This document shows, piece after piece, positions 38,229-48,800 of a DNA stretch of 64,000 nt. The stretch is from NCBI RefSeq assembly GCF_013416525.1, contig NZ_JACCEM010000001.1, forward strand, positions 525,169 to 589,168, read 5' to 3'. This DNA is from Parapusillimonas granuli. GTDB taxonomy: Bacteria; Pseudomonadota; Gammaproteobacteria; Burkholderiales; Burkholderiaceae_B. Position 1 is the first letter of the stretch. Every line of letters starts with the position of its first letter. A model generated the notes under the pieces. The model saw nothing but the letters and a program-made list of their open reading frames with translations. It ran no database searches and was not told the DNA's origin. Made by a program: the position numbers and the translations under genes.

Positions 38229-39422
38229 ATGGCTAATAACGCTAGCAAACATCTGGACACCCGGCTTCAGCACGCCGGCACCGCCGCTTTCGACCCGACC
38301 ACCGGCGCCGCGCCCGTGGCCCTGCCCGCCATGCGCACCAGCACCGTCCGCTTCCAGAACCTGGCGGCGCTCGAACGCGCCCAGGCCGGCAAGGCGCGCG
38401 GCGAGCGCGCCGTGACCTATGGCCGCGTCGGCATGGACACCCATGCCGCGCTGGAGGAAATGTTCTGCGAACTGGAAGGCGCCGAGCGCGCCTACCTGGC
38501 GTCCTCCGGGCTGGGGGCCATCACCCTGGCGTTCTTCAGCGTGTTGAAAAGCAAGGACCACGTGCTGGTGGCCGATTGCGCCTACGGGCCCGTCCGTTAC
38601 CTGGACAAGACCGTGTTGTCGCGCATGGACATCGAAACCACCTATTGCCGCGCCACCGTGGCGGAACTGGAAGCGCGCCTGCAGCCCAATACCCGCATGC
38701 TGTACGTGGAATCGCCGGGCTCGCTGCTGTTCGAAATGCTGGACATCCCGGCGCTCGCGGAATTCGCGCACAAGCATGGCTTGATACTGGCCACCGACAA
38801 CACCTGGGGGTCGGGCTACATCTATCGCCCGCTGGACCTGGGCGCCGACATCTCGGTCGTCGCCGGCACCAAATACGTGGGCGGGCATTCCGACTTGATG
38901 CTGGGCGCGGTCATGGCGAAAGACGCCGCGCTGATCAAGCGCATCAACGACACGCACTACGCCATGGGGTATTCCATCAGCGCGGACGACGCCTGGCTGG
39001 CAATCCGGGGCATGCGCACGCTACCGCTGCGCATGCGCCAGACGGCCGCGAACGCCATGGAGATCTGCCGCTTCCTGGCCAAGCGCCCCGAAACGGTCCG
39101 CATCTATCACCCCGCCTGGCCGGACGATGCGGGCCATGCCTTGTGGCGGCGGGACTGCGCCGGCTCGAACGGCATGCTTTCGGTGGAGCTCCGCCTGGAT
39201 CAGCCGGCCGCGCGCCGCTTTGTCGACAGCCTTGCCTTGTTCGGCATCGGGTTTTCGTGGGGCGGCTTCGAGAGCCTGGTGCAGCTGGTGGACCCGGCGT
39301 CGATCCAGTGCCACGGCTATTGGCAGCCCAGCTCCCATGCGGTCATCCGTTTCCATATCGGGCTGGAGTCGCCGGATGACCTGATCGCGGATTTGACGCA
39401 GGCGTTCGAGAAGGCCGCTTGA
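38229..39422 (+). CDS. metC: Cystathionine beta-lyase
   Basis: 397 residues of the Cys/Met metabolism PLP family. AYLASSGLGAITLAFFSVLKSKDHVL is the phosphate-binding region, ATDNTWGSGYIYRPLDLGADISVVAGTKYVGGHSDLMLG holds the PLP lysine (TKYVGGHSD). The C-terminal GFSWGGFESL matches MetC rather than MetB/MetZ. It cleaves cystathionine to homocysteine, pyruvate and ammonia in methionine synthesis. It faces the LysE exporter gene head to head and converges on dsbA with a strong hairpin between. The ribosome site is weak. Confidence 0.9.
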   Translation: MANNASKHLDTRLQHAGTAAFDPTTGAAPVALPAMRTSTVRFQNLAALERAQAGKARGERAVTYGRVGMDTHAALEEMFCELEGAERAYLASSGLGAITLAFFSVLKSKDHVLVADCAYGPVRYLDKTVLSRMDIETTYCRATVAELEARLQPNTRMLYVESPGSLLFEMLDIPALAEFAHKHGLILATDNTWGSGYIYRPLDLGADISVVAGTKYVGGHSDLMLGAVMAKDAALIKRINDTHYAMGYSISADDAWLAIRGMRTLPLRMRQTAANAMEICRFLAKRPETVRIYHPAWPDDAGHALWRRDCAGSNGMLSVELRLDQPAARRFVDSLALFGIGFSWGGFESLVQLVDPASIQCHGYWQPSSHAVIRFHIGLESPDDLIADLTQAFEKAA

Positions 39423-39437
39423 TCCCGTTTCCTGCCT

Positions 39438-39460
39438 GGCGGCCTCGCATCGAGGCCGCC
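39438..39460. terminator. Hairpin between convergent metC and dsbA
   Basis: Perfect 10-bp arms GGCGGCCTCG / CGAGGCCGCC around CAT, 16 bases after the metC stop and 14 bases after the dsbA stop. It suits a two-way transcription stop. There is no T run, so termination strength is uncertain. Confidence 0.6.
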
Positions 39461-39473
39461 GCCCAAATACAGC

Positions 39474-40103
39474 TTACTTGATGCTGTCGAGAAGCCGCTG
39501 AGCCTCGGCGATCGTGCCCTCATAGCTGTCGGCCAGCGACGGCGACGTCACGTATTTGCCGCCTACCGCCACGCTCGGCGTGCCGTCGATCTTGTAGGCC
39601 TTGGTGAGCTCATTGGCGCGCATCACCTTCGATTTCACCCCGAAGGAATTGAAGACGTCCTGGAAGGCCTTGCGGTCCACACCCTGGTCGGACACCCAGT
39701 CGGTGATCGCGTTCGCGTCGAAAATGCGCTTGCGCTGCACATGGATGGCCTTGAACACGGCCGGATGCAGATCCAGGCGATCCAGCGCATCCAGGGAATA
39801 GTACAGCTTCTGCAAGTCTTCCATGCTGGCATTGAACGCCACCGGCACACGGCGCAGCACGACATTGTCCGGCAGCGTCTTGGCCCACTTGTCCACCAGC
39901 GGTTCCAGCGCATTGCAATGCGGGCAGGTGTACGAGAAAAACTCCAGGACTTCCGTCTTGCCCGCCGTATCGGAAGGCTGGGCCGGTTCGATGGTGACGT
40001 ACTTGGCGCCCGCGGCCTGGGCCTGAGCGGCCGGCAGCAGAAACGTTCCGGCGCCGAGGGCAAGGCATGCAACGGTGCGTAAGAGCAAGGATTTGAGCGA
40101 CAT
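39474..40103 (-). CDS. dsbA: Periplasmic thiol:disulfide oxidoreductase DsbA
   Basis: 209 residues with signal peptide [30 protein letters not shown]. The thioredoxin-fold active site is [14 protein letters not shown] (Cys-Pro-His-Cys as in E. coli DsbA), and [12 protein letters not shown] holds the cis-proline. It introduces disulfide bonds into exported proteins. The start at 40103 has AGGAGA upstream at the proper spacing region and gives a normal signal peptide. Next in the same direction upstream is a SPOR protein gene, 69 bases away. Confidence 0.95.
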   Translation of the reverse strand: MSLKSLLLRTVACLALGAGTFLLPAAQAQAAGAKYVTIEPAQPSDTAGKTEVLEFFSYTCPHCNALEPLVDKWAKTLPDNVVLRRVPVAFNASMEDLQKLYYSLDALDRLDLHPAVFKAIHVQRKRIFDANAITDWVSDQGVDRKAFQDVFNSFGVKSKVMRANELTKAYKIDGTPSVAVGGKYVTSPSLADSYEGTIAEAQRLLDSIK

Positions 40104-40172
40104 TTCGGTTTCCAGGAGAGTCAAACACATTAAGACCGGCCAGACTTGGACAAGTTCACCGCGGCATGGCGA

Positions 40173-40883
40173 CTATGGCCGCACGACCGAGGATTCGATC
40201 TTTTCGCTGCCCAGGCGTTCGCGCGAACGGTTCATTTCGTCTATGCCCTTGAACGGCCCCACGCGCACACGGTGGATGGTGCCGCCATTCACCTGTGCCT
40301 TCTGCAACTGCACCGGCAGGCCCAGCATCAGGATGCGCGCCTTCATCGCTTCCGCATCCGCTTCGGAGCGGAAAGCGCCCGCCTGCAGGTAATACGTGGT
40401 CTGGGTGCCGGCGGCGGGCTTGCTGCGCGCGGGCGGCGGCGCCTCGGTGCCCGGCACCACCGGCTTGGCGCCCGTTCCGGGCGCGGCGGGCGGCTTGGAC
40501 GGCGCGGTGGCGGGAGGGTCCGACAGGCTGGCGATCAGATTGCCGATGCTGTCCTGGCCCGGCGCGACCGCGCCGGGGCTGGACGCCACCGGGGGGATGT
40601 CGGGCAGCGGCGCCGGCGGGGTGACGGGGGAGCCGCCGGCGGCGGACCCTGCCGGAGCGCCGCTTCCGTACAGGCCGATGTTCGGGTCGGGCGCGTCGCG
40701 CACGTCGGGCAGCAAGGTCTTGGCGGGGTCGCGGCTGGCCTTGTCCACGAAAGGCATGGGAACCTTGGTGACGAACAGCGCCACCGCCACCGCGGCCGCC
40801 AGGCCGACGATCAGCCCGATCAGGATGCCGAACAGGGTGCTGCCGGATTTTGCGCTGGAGGATTTTCGACTGGAACGGGCCAT
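40173..40883 (-). CDS. SPOR-domain protein (FtsN-like)
   Basis: 236 residues: a short basic cytoplasmic start (MARSSRKSSSAKSG), one membrane helix (LFGILIGLIVGLAAAVAVALFV, about 17-40), a proline/alanine-rich linker, and a C-terminal SPOR domain (TTYYLQAGAFRSEADAEAMKARILMLGL ... VNGGTIHRVRVGPFKGIDEMNRSRERL) that binds denuded septal peptidoglycan. The layout is that of FtsN and fits a role in cell division. It starts 9 bases after the argS stop, the usual arrangement in this group of bacteria, so the two are probably co-transcribed with dsbA following. Confidence 0.88.
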   Translation of the reverse strand: MARSSRKSSSAKSGSTLFGILIGLIVGLAAAVAVALFVTKVPMPFVDKASRDPAKTLLPDVRDAPDPNIGLYGSGAPAGSAAGGSPVTPPAPLPDIPPVASSPGAVAPGQDSIGNLIASLSDPPATAPSKPPAAPGTGAKPVVPGTEAPPPARSKPAAGTQTTYYLQAGAFRSEADAEAMKARILMLGLPVQLQKAQVNGGTIHRVRVGPFKGIDEMNRSRERLGSEKIESSVVRP

Positions 40884-40892
40884 GAGCAGAGC

Positions 40893-42578
40893 TTACATCC
40901 TTTCAGGAGCGGACACCCCAAGCAGGCTGAGACCATTGGCGATGACCTGGCGTGTGGCGCCGGCCAGCCGCAGCCGCGCCAGCTTGAGGGCCTCGTCGTC
41001 GACCAGCACGCGTTCGGCGTTGTACCAGGCGTGGAAGTCGGCCGCGCAGTCGCGCAGCCAGAAGGCCAGATGGTGCGGCGCCAATTCCTGGGTCGCCAGG
41101 GACAGGGTGCGGGGATATTCCGCCAGGCGCCGCATCAGCGCGATTTCGGTCGGCGCCGTCAGCGGGCTTGCGGAAACGCCGGCCAGCTTTTCGGCCGGCT
41201 CGGCCGACTGGGCCAGCATCGAACAGATGCGCGCATGCGCATACTGGATGTAATAGACGGGGTTTTCTTCGCTCTTGGACAGCGCCAGATCGATGTCGAA
41301 GACGAATTCCGAGTCGGCGCGCCGCTGGATCAGGAAGTAGCGCACGGCATCCTGGCCCACCCAGTCGATCAGGTCGCGCATCGTGACATAGCTGCCCGCG
41401 CGCTTGGATATCTTGACCTCTTGCCCGTTGCGCACCACTTTCACCATCTTGTGCAGGATGTAGGCGGGGAAATCCTTGGGGATGCCCAGGCCCAGGCCCT
41501 GCAGGCCCGCGCGCACGCGTGCCACCGTGCCGTGGTGGTCGGAGCCCTGGATGTTGATGGCCCGATGGAAGCCGCGTTCCCATTTGGCGACGTGGTAGGC
41601 GACGTCGGGAACGAAATAGGTGTAGCCGCCCTCGGACTTGCGCATCACGCGGTCTTTGTCGTCGCCGGTGCCCAGTTCGGTGGTGCGCAGCCATAGGGCG
41701 CCTTCGCTTTCGTAGGTGTGGCCGGAGGCGATCAGCGCCCGCACGGTCTGTTCGACGCGGCCGCTGGTATAGAGCGAGCTTTCAAGATAGTAGTTGTCGA
41801 ACTCCAGGCCGAAGGCCTTCAGGTCCAGGTCCTGTTCGCGGCGCAGATACGCCACGGCGAAGGCGCGGATGTCGTCCAGGCTGTCCAGGTTGCCGCTGGC
41901 CGTGACGGGCGCGCCGTCGGACGCCTGGACGGTCGCGCCGGCCTGGAAATCGCGGGCGATGTCGAGGATGTAGTCGCCCTTGTATCCGTCGGCCGGAAAG
42001 TCCGGGGAGTCCGGCGCGATGCCTTTTGCGCGCGCCTGGACGCTGACGGCCAGGTTGTCGATCTGGTTGCCGGCATCGTTGTAGTAGAACTCGCGCGTGA
42101 CCTCATAGCCCTGCGCGCTGAACAGCCGGCACAGGGCGTCGCCCAATGCGGCCTGCCGTGCGTGCCCGACGTGCAGCGGGCCGGTGGGATTGGCGGACAC
42201 GAATTCCACCAGCAGTTTTTCCCGCCTGGCCGGCAGTTGCCCGTAGCGTTCCTGCTCCTGGGCGATGGCGGCCAGCACCGCCTGGTGGGCCGCGGTGGAC
42301 AGGCGGAAATTGATGAAGCCCGGGCCGGCGATTTCCGCCGAGGCGATGAGTTCGCCGGCGGCCGGGTCGGCCGTCAGAGCGTCGACGATTTGCTGGGCAA
42401 GTTCGCGGGGATTGCGTTTCGCCGGCTTGGCCAGCTGCATGGCCACATTGGTGGCGATGTCGCCGTGGGCGGCGACCTTGGGGCGTTCGAGGAGAATGGC
42501 GGGCGAGGCCTCGGGAACGATGGCGCCCACGGCGGCCTGCAGAAGCGAAATCAGCTGTTGTTGTTGCCCAGGAAGCAT
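40893..42578 (-). CDS. argS: Arginyl-tRNA synthetase
   Basis: 561 residues, the normal length. The N-terminal additional domain (about 1-90) begins [17 protein letters not shown]. The class I HIGH motif is in [22 protein letters not shown], and [18 protein letters not shown] stands at the KMSKS position. The C-terminal anticodon-binding helical domain ends [12 protein letters not shown]. It charges tRNA(Arg) in the cytoplasm. The ATG at 42578 gives the family start. The 174-base gap upstream holds its promoter region but no clear element by eye. Confidence 0.96.
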   Translation of the reverse strand: MLPGQQQQLISLLQAAVGAIVPEASPAILLERPKVAAHGDIATNVAMQLAKPAKRNPRELAQQIVDALTADPAAGELIASAEIAGPGFINFRLSTAAHQAVLAAIAQEQERYGQLPARREKLLVEFVSANPTGPLHVGHARQAALGDALCRLFSAQGYEVTREFYYNDAGNQIDNLAVSVQARAKGIAPDSPDFPADGYKGDYILDIARDFQAGATVQASDGAPVTASGNLDSLDDIRAFAVAYLRREQDLDLKAFGLEFDNYYLESSLYTSGRVEQTVRALIASGHTYESEGALWLRTTELGTGDDKDRVMRKSEGGYTYFVPDVAYHVAKWERGFHRAINIQGSDHHGTVARVRAGLQGLGLGIPKDFPAYILHKMVKVVRNGQEVKISKRAGSYVTMRDLIDWVGQDAVRYFLIQRRADSEFVFDIDLALSKSEENPVYYIQYAHARICSMLAQSAEPAEKLAGVSASPLTAPTEIALMRRLAEYPRTLSLATQELAPHHLAFWLRDCAADFHAWYNAERVLVDDEALKLARLRLAGATRQVIANGLSLLGVSAPERM

Positions 42579-42752
42579 AAGATGTGCGTGTAATCGGATC
42601 GATATGGGGCCGGACCGCCTCGAGGCGCGGCCGGGCGTCGTGGCGCGGCTTGGCCGCGCGGACGTCGAAGGGTTAAATGATAGCGTGATTTCTTCCGGCG
42701 TAGGGTCGGCCCCGCCCGAGTCCGGCCCGGAAAAACAAAGCAAGGAGACGGC

Positions 42753-43673
42753 ATGGACCTGCGCCAGCTGGAATACTTCATCTATGTTGCCGAGTTGGGC
42801 AGCTTCAGCAAGGCGGCCACCGTGCTGGGGGTGGGCCAGCCGGCCCTCAGCCGCCAGGTGCGCAGGCTGGAGGTCGAGTTGCGGCAAAGCCTGTTCTACC
42901 GGAACGGCCGCGGCGTGAGCCTGACCGAGGCGGGCAAGCGGCTGCTGGCGCACGGGCGCAACATCCAGGCCCAGTTCGAGCACGCGCGGCACGACGTCGA
43001 GGACGCGCGCGGGGTCCCGCTGGGGCGCGTCGCCATCGGCTTTCCCCGCTCGGTGGGGAAAATCATCACGGCGTCCTTCGTGCAGGAATTCAAGCGCCTG
43101 TATCCCAAGGCCGATCTTTGCATCACGGAAGGCCTGACGGTGCACCTGTACGAATGGCTCCTGGGAGGCCGGCTGGACATCGCCCTGCTGCATGATCCGG
43201 TGCCGTCGCCCAGCCTGGACATCCACCTCATCCGCGAAGACGACCTGCTGCTCGTGGGCCGGCGCGATCTTCCGGGCTGGGGCAGGGGCACGTCGATCGC
43301 CCTGCAAAAAATCGCCGGCATGCCCCTGATCATCCCGTCCAGGCCGCATCCCCTGCGCATGCTGGTCGAGACCCGCATGGCCAACATCGGCGTCAAGCCC
43401 ACGGTGGTGCTCGAGATCGACGCGGTCGCCACCATCGTGGACCTCGTGAGCAAAGGCATGGGCGTGGCGGTGGTGACCGAACACGGCTTGCGGGCGAGCG
43501 GGGAGGCCGAGCACCTGGCCACGCGAAGAATCATCGCGCCGCGCATGCGCAGCACGCTTTCCCTGGCGACGTCCGCCGAAAGGCCTCTGACCACGCTGGC
43601 CGAGCGCACCATCGAATTGCTGTACGGCTTCTTCCCCGAAGTCAGGCATCGCGCCGGATCGGGCGCCGCATAG
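42753..43673 (+). CDS. LysR family transcription regulator
   Basis: 306 residues. The HTH opens [43 protein letters not shown], then a linker helix and an effector-binding domain ([31 protein letters not shown]). It resembles NAC/CbI-type LysR proteins in the first 60 residues. It lies directly upstream of, and in the same direction as, a Bug receptor and a 4-oxalomesaconate hydratase-like gene, which it probably controls in response to an aromatic ring-cleavage product. AAGGAGACGGC before the ATG is a good ribosome site. Confidence 0.87.
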   Translation: MDLRQLEYFIYVAELGSFSKAATVLGVGQPALSRQVRRLEVELRQSLFYRNGRGVSLTEAGKRLLAHGRNIQAQFEHARHDVEDARGVPLGRVAIGFPRSVGKIITASFVQEFKRLYPKADLCITEGLTVHLYEWLLGGRLDIALLHDPVPSPSLDIHLIREDDLLLVGRRDLPGWGRGTSIALQKIAGMPLIIPSRPHPLRMLVETRMANIGVKPTVVLEIDAVATIVDLVSKGMGVAVVTEHGLRASGEAEHLATRRIIAPRMRSTLSLATSAERPLTTLAERTIELLYGFFPEVRHRAGSGAA

Positions 43674-43793
43674 CTATGCTTTATTGGAATATCAGCTAGG
43701 TGGTATGCCATATATTCATCGGATTTTCGCCACGCTACTATGAATTCAGGCATGTCAGCCGAACTCAAAAATCAAGTAGCGGAAGGAGACGAG

Positions 43794-44783
43794 ATGAAAA
43801 CACAATCATGGCGAAGCGCGTTCTGCGCGGCCGCCGCCGCGCTGGCCCTGGGCGGGGTTCCGTTCACGGGCGCCGCCGCGCAGGCGGCATTCCCCGTCAA
43901 GCCGATGACGTTGGTGGTGCCCTTCCCGGCGGGAGGCGCCGTGGACACCCTGGGGCGCTTGTTCGCCGAACATATCAGCGCCCAGACCGGGCAGGCCGTG
44001 ATCGTGGAGAATCGCGGCGGAGCCAACGGCAACATCGGCACCGAGGTCGTCGTCAAGGCGCCCGCGGACGGCTACACCATGCTGCTCGCGGCCAACGGCC
44101 TGGCGACCAATTCCTCCATCTATCCGAACCGCAGCTTCAATGAGCTGCGGGATCTCAGCCCGGTGGCCTATGTGGGCTATGCGCCGCTCATCATGGTCGT
44201 CGCCCAGGGCTCGGAATTGAAGTCCTTCCAGGACGTGATCGACAAGGCCAACGCCGACCCCCACGCCATTTCATTCGCCTCGGCCGGCACCGGCAGCGCG
44301 CCGCACCTGGCTTCGGAACTGCTCAAGCTCACGACCGGCACCAGCATGCTGCACGTGCCCTACAAAGGCGGCGCGCCCGCCAAGGTGGACCTCGTGTCGG
44401 GGCGGGTCTCCTTCATGTTCCTGAACCCGCTGGAGGTCGTGCCCCAGATCGAAGCCAAGCGCCTGCGGCCGCTGGTCGTCGGCAGCGCCGAGCGCTTCGA
44501 TCTCCTGCCGGACGTGCCCACCTACAAGGAGCTCGGCCTGCCCGAACTCGAGGCCCGGGTGTGGTGGGGCTTCATGGTGCCGGCCGGCACGCCGAAAGCG
44601 GTGATCGATGTGCTGAACGCCCAGATCAACCAGGCCATGCGCAAGGACGTCGTCAAGGAAAAGATGAAACAGCTGGGCATGGTGGCCGTGGGCGGCACGC
44701 CCGAGGAGTTCGGCGCCTTCCTGCGCGAGCAGGTGGACAAGTGGGCGCGCGTCGTCAAGGCATCCAACATGGAGTTGAAATGA
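43794..44783 (+). CDS. Bug (TctC) family periplasmic solute receptor
   Basis: 329 residues: signal peptide MKTQSWRSAFCAAAAALALGG to about residue 31 (AAAQA), mature start AFPVKPMTLVVPFPAGGAVDT, then ENRGGANGNIGTEVVVKAPADGYTMLL and FASAGTGSAPHLASELLK. GGAAGGAGACGAG before the ATG at 43794 decides the start. Its stop overlaps the start of the LigJ-like gene (ATGA), so receptor and enzyme are translationally coupled. The ligand may therefore be an unsaturated oxo-dicarboxylic acid or a precursor of 4-oxalomesaconate. Confidence 0.9.
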   Translation: MKTQSWRSAFCAAAAALALGGVPFTGAAAQAAFPVKPMTLVVPFPAGGAVDTLGRLFAEHISAQTGQAVIVENRGGANGNIGTEVVVKAPADGYTMLLAANGLATNSSIYPNRSFNELRDLSPVAYVGYAPLIMVVAQGSELKSFQDVIDKANADPHAISFASAGTGSAPHLASELLKLTTGTSMLHVPYKGGAPAKVDLVSGRVSFMFLNPLEVVPQIEAKRLRPLVVGSAERFDLLPDVPTYKELGLPELEARVWWGFMVPAGTPKAVIDVLNAQINQAMRKDVVKEKMKQLGMVAVGGTPEEFGAFLREQVDKWARVVKASNMELK

Positions 44784-45817
44784 TCATTGATTGCCACGGT
44801 CATTACACGACGGCGCCCCGCGCGCTGGTCGATTTTCGCGAACGGCAGAAAGCGGCGTTCGCCGCGGGCGCCGTCGGCGGGCTGGACACGAAAATCCGGA
44901 TCAGCGATGATGAAATCCGCGAGAGCCTGGAAAGCAAGCAGATCCGCATCCAGGCCGAGCGCGGCGTGGACCTGACGCTGTTCTCGCCGCGCGCCGCCCA
45001 TATGGCGCATCACGTCGGCGACGCCGCGGCCAGCGAACTGTGGACCCGGCATTGCAATGACCTGATCCATCGGGCGGTCTCGCTGTATCCGGATCGGCTC
45101 GTGGGTGTCTGCCAGCTGCCCCAGTCGCCGGGCGTCAGCCCGGCCAATTGCATCCCGGAACTGGTCCGCTGCGTGGAAGAATTGGGATTCGTGGGCTGCA
45201 ACCTGAACCCCGACCCCACGGACGGCTACTGGACGGACCCGCCGCTCACCGACCGCCACTGGTATCCCCTGTACGAGAAGATGGTGGAGCTGGACGTGCC
45301 GGCCATGGTGCACACCAGCTGTTCCTGCAACCCGAATTTCCATTTCACGGGCGCGCATTACATCAATGGCGATACCTCGGCCTTCATGCAGTTCCTGGAT
45401 TCGGACCTGTTCAAGGACTTTCCCACGCTCAAGTTCATCATCCCGCACGGCGGCGGCGCGGTGCCCTACCATTGGGGCAGGTACAGGGGGCTGGCGCAGA
45501 ACATGGGCAGGCCGCCGCTGGATGCGCTGATGAAGAACGTTTTTTTCGACACCTGCGTGTATCACCAGCCCGGGATCGAACTGCTCATGACCGTGGTGCC
45601 GCCCGAGAACATCTTGTTCGGCTCCGAGATCGTCGGGGCCGTGAAGGGCATCGACCCGACGACGGGCTACAACTACGACGACACCAAGCGCTATATCGAC
45701 GCCGTGGCCTGGCTGCCGCCCCAGACCCGGAGCAAGGTGCTCAGCGGCAATGCCTTGCAGGTATATGGCCGCCTGCGTCGGCAGTTGCAGGCTCAGGGCG
45801 TGCCCGTGCCGGGCTGA
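44780..45817 (+). CDS. ligJ: 4-oxalomesaconate hydratase-like amidohydrolase (LigJ family)
   Basis: 345 residues of the amidohydrolase superfamily, opening MIIDCHGHYTTAPRAL with metal ligands His6 and His8. VGVCQLPQSPGV, EELGFVGCNLNPDPTDGYWTDPPLTDRHWYPLYEKM, IIPHGGGAVPYHWGRYRGLA and ILFGSEIVGAVKGIDPTTGYNYDDTKRYID follow the LigJ sequence I know almost segment by segment. LigJ adds water to 4-oxalomesaconate in the protocatechuate 4,5-cleavage and gallate routes. No other lig/gal genes are in the window, so it might act on a related acid imported by the coupled Bug receptor. Its last 25 bases overlap the end of the convergent RHS gene. Confidence 0.85.
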   Translation: MIIDCHGHYTTAPRALVDFRERQKAAFAAGAVGGLDTKIRISDDEIRESLESKQIRIQAERGVDLTLFSPRAAHMAHHVGDAAASELWTRHCNDLIHRAVSLYPDRLVGVCQLPQSPGVSPANCIPELVRCVEELGFVGCNLNPDPTDGYWTDPPLTDRHWYPLYEKMVELDVPAMVHTSCSCNPNFHFTGAHYINGDTSAFMQFLDSDLFKDFPTLKFIIPHGGGAVPYHWGRYRGLAQNMGRPPLDALMKNVFFDTCVYHQPGIELLMTVVPPENILFGSEIVGAVKGIDPTTGYNYDDTKRYIDAVAWLPPQTRSKVLSGNALQVYGRLRRQLQAQGVPVPG

Positions 45818-48800
45818 GCGCCCCAGCCAAGCTCGTCGTAAAGCCATCTGGCATAGCCGTCCAGGTCGACGACGCCCACGTCGGACCCGCGGCTGCGCCA
45901 GTCGTCGTGCCGGGCGATCAGGGCTTCCGCGCTTGCGCGCAGGCGCCGGCCCAGGCGCGGGTGCTCGTCCTGGTATTCATGGATCTTCCCGCCGCCGGCA
46001 TCCAGGACGCTGCGGTCGCCGTCCTGGATGCTGCGCAGGACGGGGCTGCGTTCGTCATGCAGGATGGGCGCGCTGATCTCGCGGTCGGCGGGGTCGGCCA
46101 GACGGAAATCCGCCGCGGCCGCGCGGGCCTGCCACAGCATCCAGTTCAGGGCGACATCGGACAGGTCGCCGTGCCGAAATGGCCGGCCCTCGTCGTCGTA
46201 CAGGGTGCCGCCGCCGATGTCGGAGTGCGCCCCGATGAAGGGCGCTTCGACGGTGTTGCCGCCGGCCGAGCCGGCCACGCTGCTCACGGGAAAGAGCCAG
46301 CGGCGTTCGTGCAGCGCCACGGCGTGGGCCACCCAGTCCCAGGCCGCGGCGATGCCGAGATCGTACTGGCTGTTTTGGCTGCCGGCCAGGCCGAATTGCG
46401 CGACGGTGTCGAACAGGCCCATGAACCGCAAGTCGACACAGGTCCGTATGGGCCCGCGCAGCGGGTCGTCGTAGCTGAAAAGCCGCCCTTGCACCCGCTC
46501 GGCGACCAGGTTGCCGAAGTGGCGCGCCAGGGCGGCCCCCCGGGAAAAGCCGATGATGTCTATGGGCACGTGCTCGCGGCTGCCCGATGCGCCGTGCAGG
46601 CCGTTCAGCAGCGATTGCCACTGCGTCTGGATGATGCGCGACGCCTGCCAGCCCGTGACCGCGTCCCAGTCCAGGTAGAGCGAATTGCCCGGCCCGGCGT
46701 GATAGTGGGCGGGGCCGTCGCCGTAAGCCTGGCTCAGCTTCCAGACGTTGCTGTGCGTGTCGGCGCTCTGGCGCGTGCCGTCGAAGGCGAAGAGCAGCAG
46801 GCCCATGGGGTCGATGTGCCGGCGCGCCTGCTGCCGGGCATAGCCCAGCGCCTGCTGCCCCGGCAAGGGACCCAGCGGGTCCGGTTCGAGATAATGCCCT
46901 TGCCCGGGCAGGTAGGTGCGCAGCAGGTTGTCGTGCCAGCCGGTCTCGGCATCGTGCACCTGCCCGGGCAGCCGCAAGTCCAGCGTCAGATCGCCGCGGA
47001 CGTCCTGCGCTTCGCCGCCCGGCCCGTAGCGGGCCGACCAGCGGATGTCCCGCCGGGCGTCGGTGACCAGCACCGGCGCGCCGATGGTGTCGGCATGCAC
47101 GGCATACAAGACGGCCGGGCCCTTGCCGTGTGCGGGATAGTCGATGAAGCCGACCGGCACATGCTGCGCGTACAGATAGCGCCTGCCGACCCGCAGGCGC
47201 CCCGGCTCGGCGGACTGGGGCGCCTGGCCGGCCGCGTGCCGGGTTTCCGCGACCAGACGGTTGTCCAGGTGGAAGTAGTCGACATTGCCCGTGGCGCTGC
47301 GCTTGATGATCCGGTAGCCGAAGGCATTGTGCAGGTAGTCGGCCACGGGGCGGCCGTCCCGGCTCACCCGCGCCAGGCGCCGGTTCGCGCCGTAGCTCAG
47401 CGTGTAGTCGCCCACCGACCGCGGCAGGCCCGAGGCATCGCGCGGAATGCCGGGGCGGACGGTGGCGCCCGCGCGGCGGCCGAGCGCCAGGGAGCCGTCG
47501 CCGTTCCAGGCAAACCAGGTGGACTGCCCCGATGGGCCTTCATGGGCGGCGAGCCGGCCGTCGGCGTCATGGGCATAGCGCTGCGTGGCGCTTGCTGCAT
47601 GGCCGGGCAGGTGATGGGTTTCATGGCTGAGCAGCCCGCGGCGGTCGTAGGCCAGATCGGCCACCCACAGCAGCGCCGCTTCGCTGGACAGCGCCAGCTG
47701 CCTGGCTTGCCGATCTTTGCCGGCGGCCACGTGCAGGTGCAGGCCGTTGCCGTAGCGGTATCCGGCCAGCCCCGGCACGCTGTCGATGACGGTTTGCGGC
47801 TCGCCCTGCTCGGGGTGCCAGACGATCGCCAGCAGCCGCGTGCCCGCCCCCCACCGGTAGCGGACCGACCCGCCTTCGGGCAGATGGTGCGCCACCAGGC
47901 GGTCTTGATCGTCGTAGTCGAAGGATTCGCTGTAGTTCAGCGTTGCGCCCGGCCGTGCGGACATGCGGTTCACGGTTCTGCGGCGCAGGCGCCGGCGGTC
48001 GTCGTAGGCGCGCGTCTCGGTTTCATGCGGATGCTGTATGCGCAGCGGCACGGCGCCTTTCCAGGCGAGCGTCGTGGCGTCGCTGAGCGCGCCGGAGGTG
48101 TGGGTGATGCGCAGCGGCCGCCCCTGGCCGTCGTAGTCATAGCGCGTGCCGTCGCCGTTGGCGAAGATGCGCTGCCGCGGCAGGCCGGCGGGCGTGTAGT
48201 GCAGGATTTCCTGGCCGGTCAGTTCGGACGACCACGCATGCCGGCGTTCGCCGGCATGGTAATGCAGCACGAGGCCCGGCCAGCCCGGGGCATGGGGCGC
48301 GACCGACCGCAGCCGGCCGTGGGCGTCGCGGGCCAGCACGGTATCGTTCAGGCGGATCAGGCGGCCGTGGCTGTCGTATGCGGCGCGCTGCCCGGAAGGC
48401 GGGCAGCCGGGGCAGGCGGGGCCGCCCGATTCCAGCAGCACATGGCGGCCCCCGCGCAGGCCGATGCGGAAGCGCGTGCTTTGCGCGGTGCCGCCATGCA
48501 CCACCGTCAGGCCGTCCTGCGTCGCGGACGCGGGTTGCGGGTATTCGATGGCGAGGCGCGCGCGGGGGCGGGCGGGATCCCCGGCGATGGCCAGGGTGAC
48601 GCGGCCCTGGCGGTCGTAGGACCAGGTGTTCAGGCGCTCCACCTGGGTGCCGCTGGCATCGGCGATTTCCACGCCGGTCAGGGCATGGGTATTGCCCGAC
48701 TGCAGCGCGGCCTCGTACCGATACAGGCGCCGCATGCCGTCGGGGCGGATGACGGCCGACAGGCGCGGTTCGGCGCCGTTGTCGTCATACCGGTACTGGA

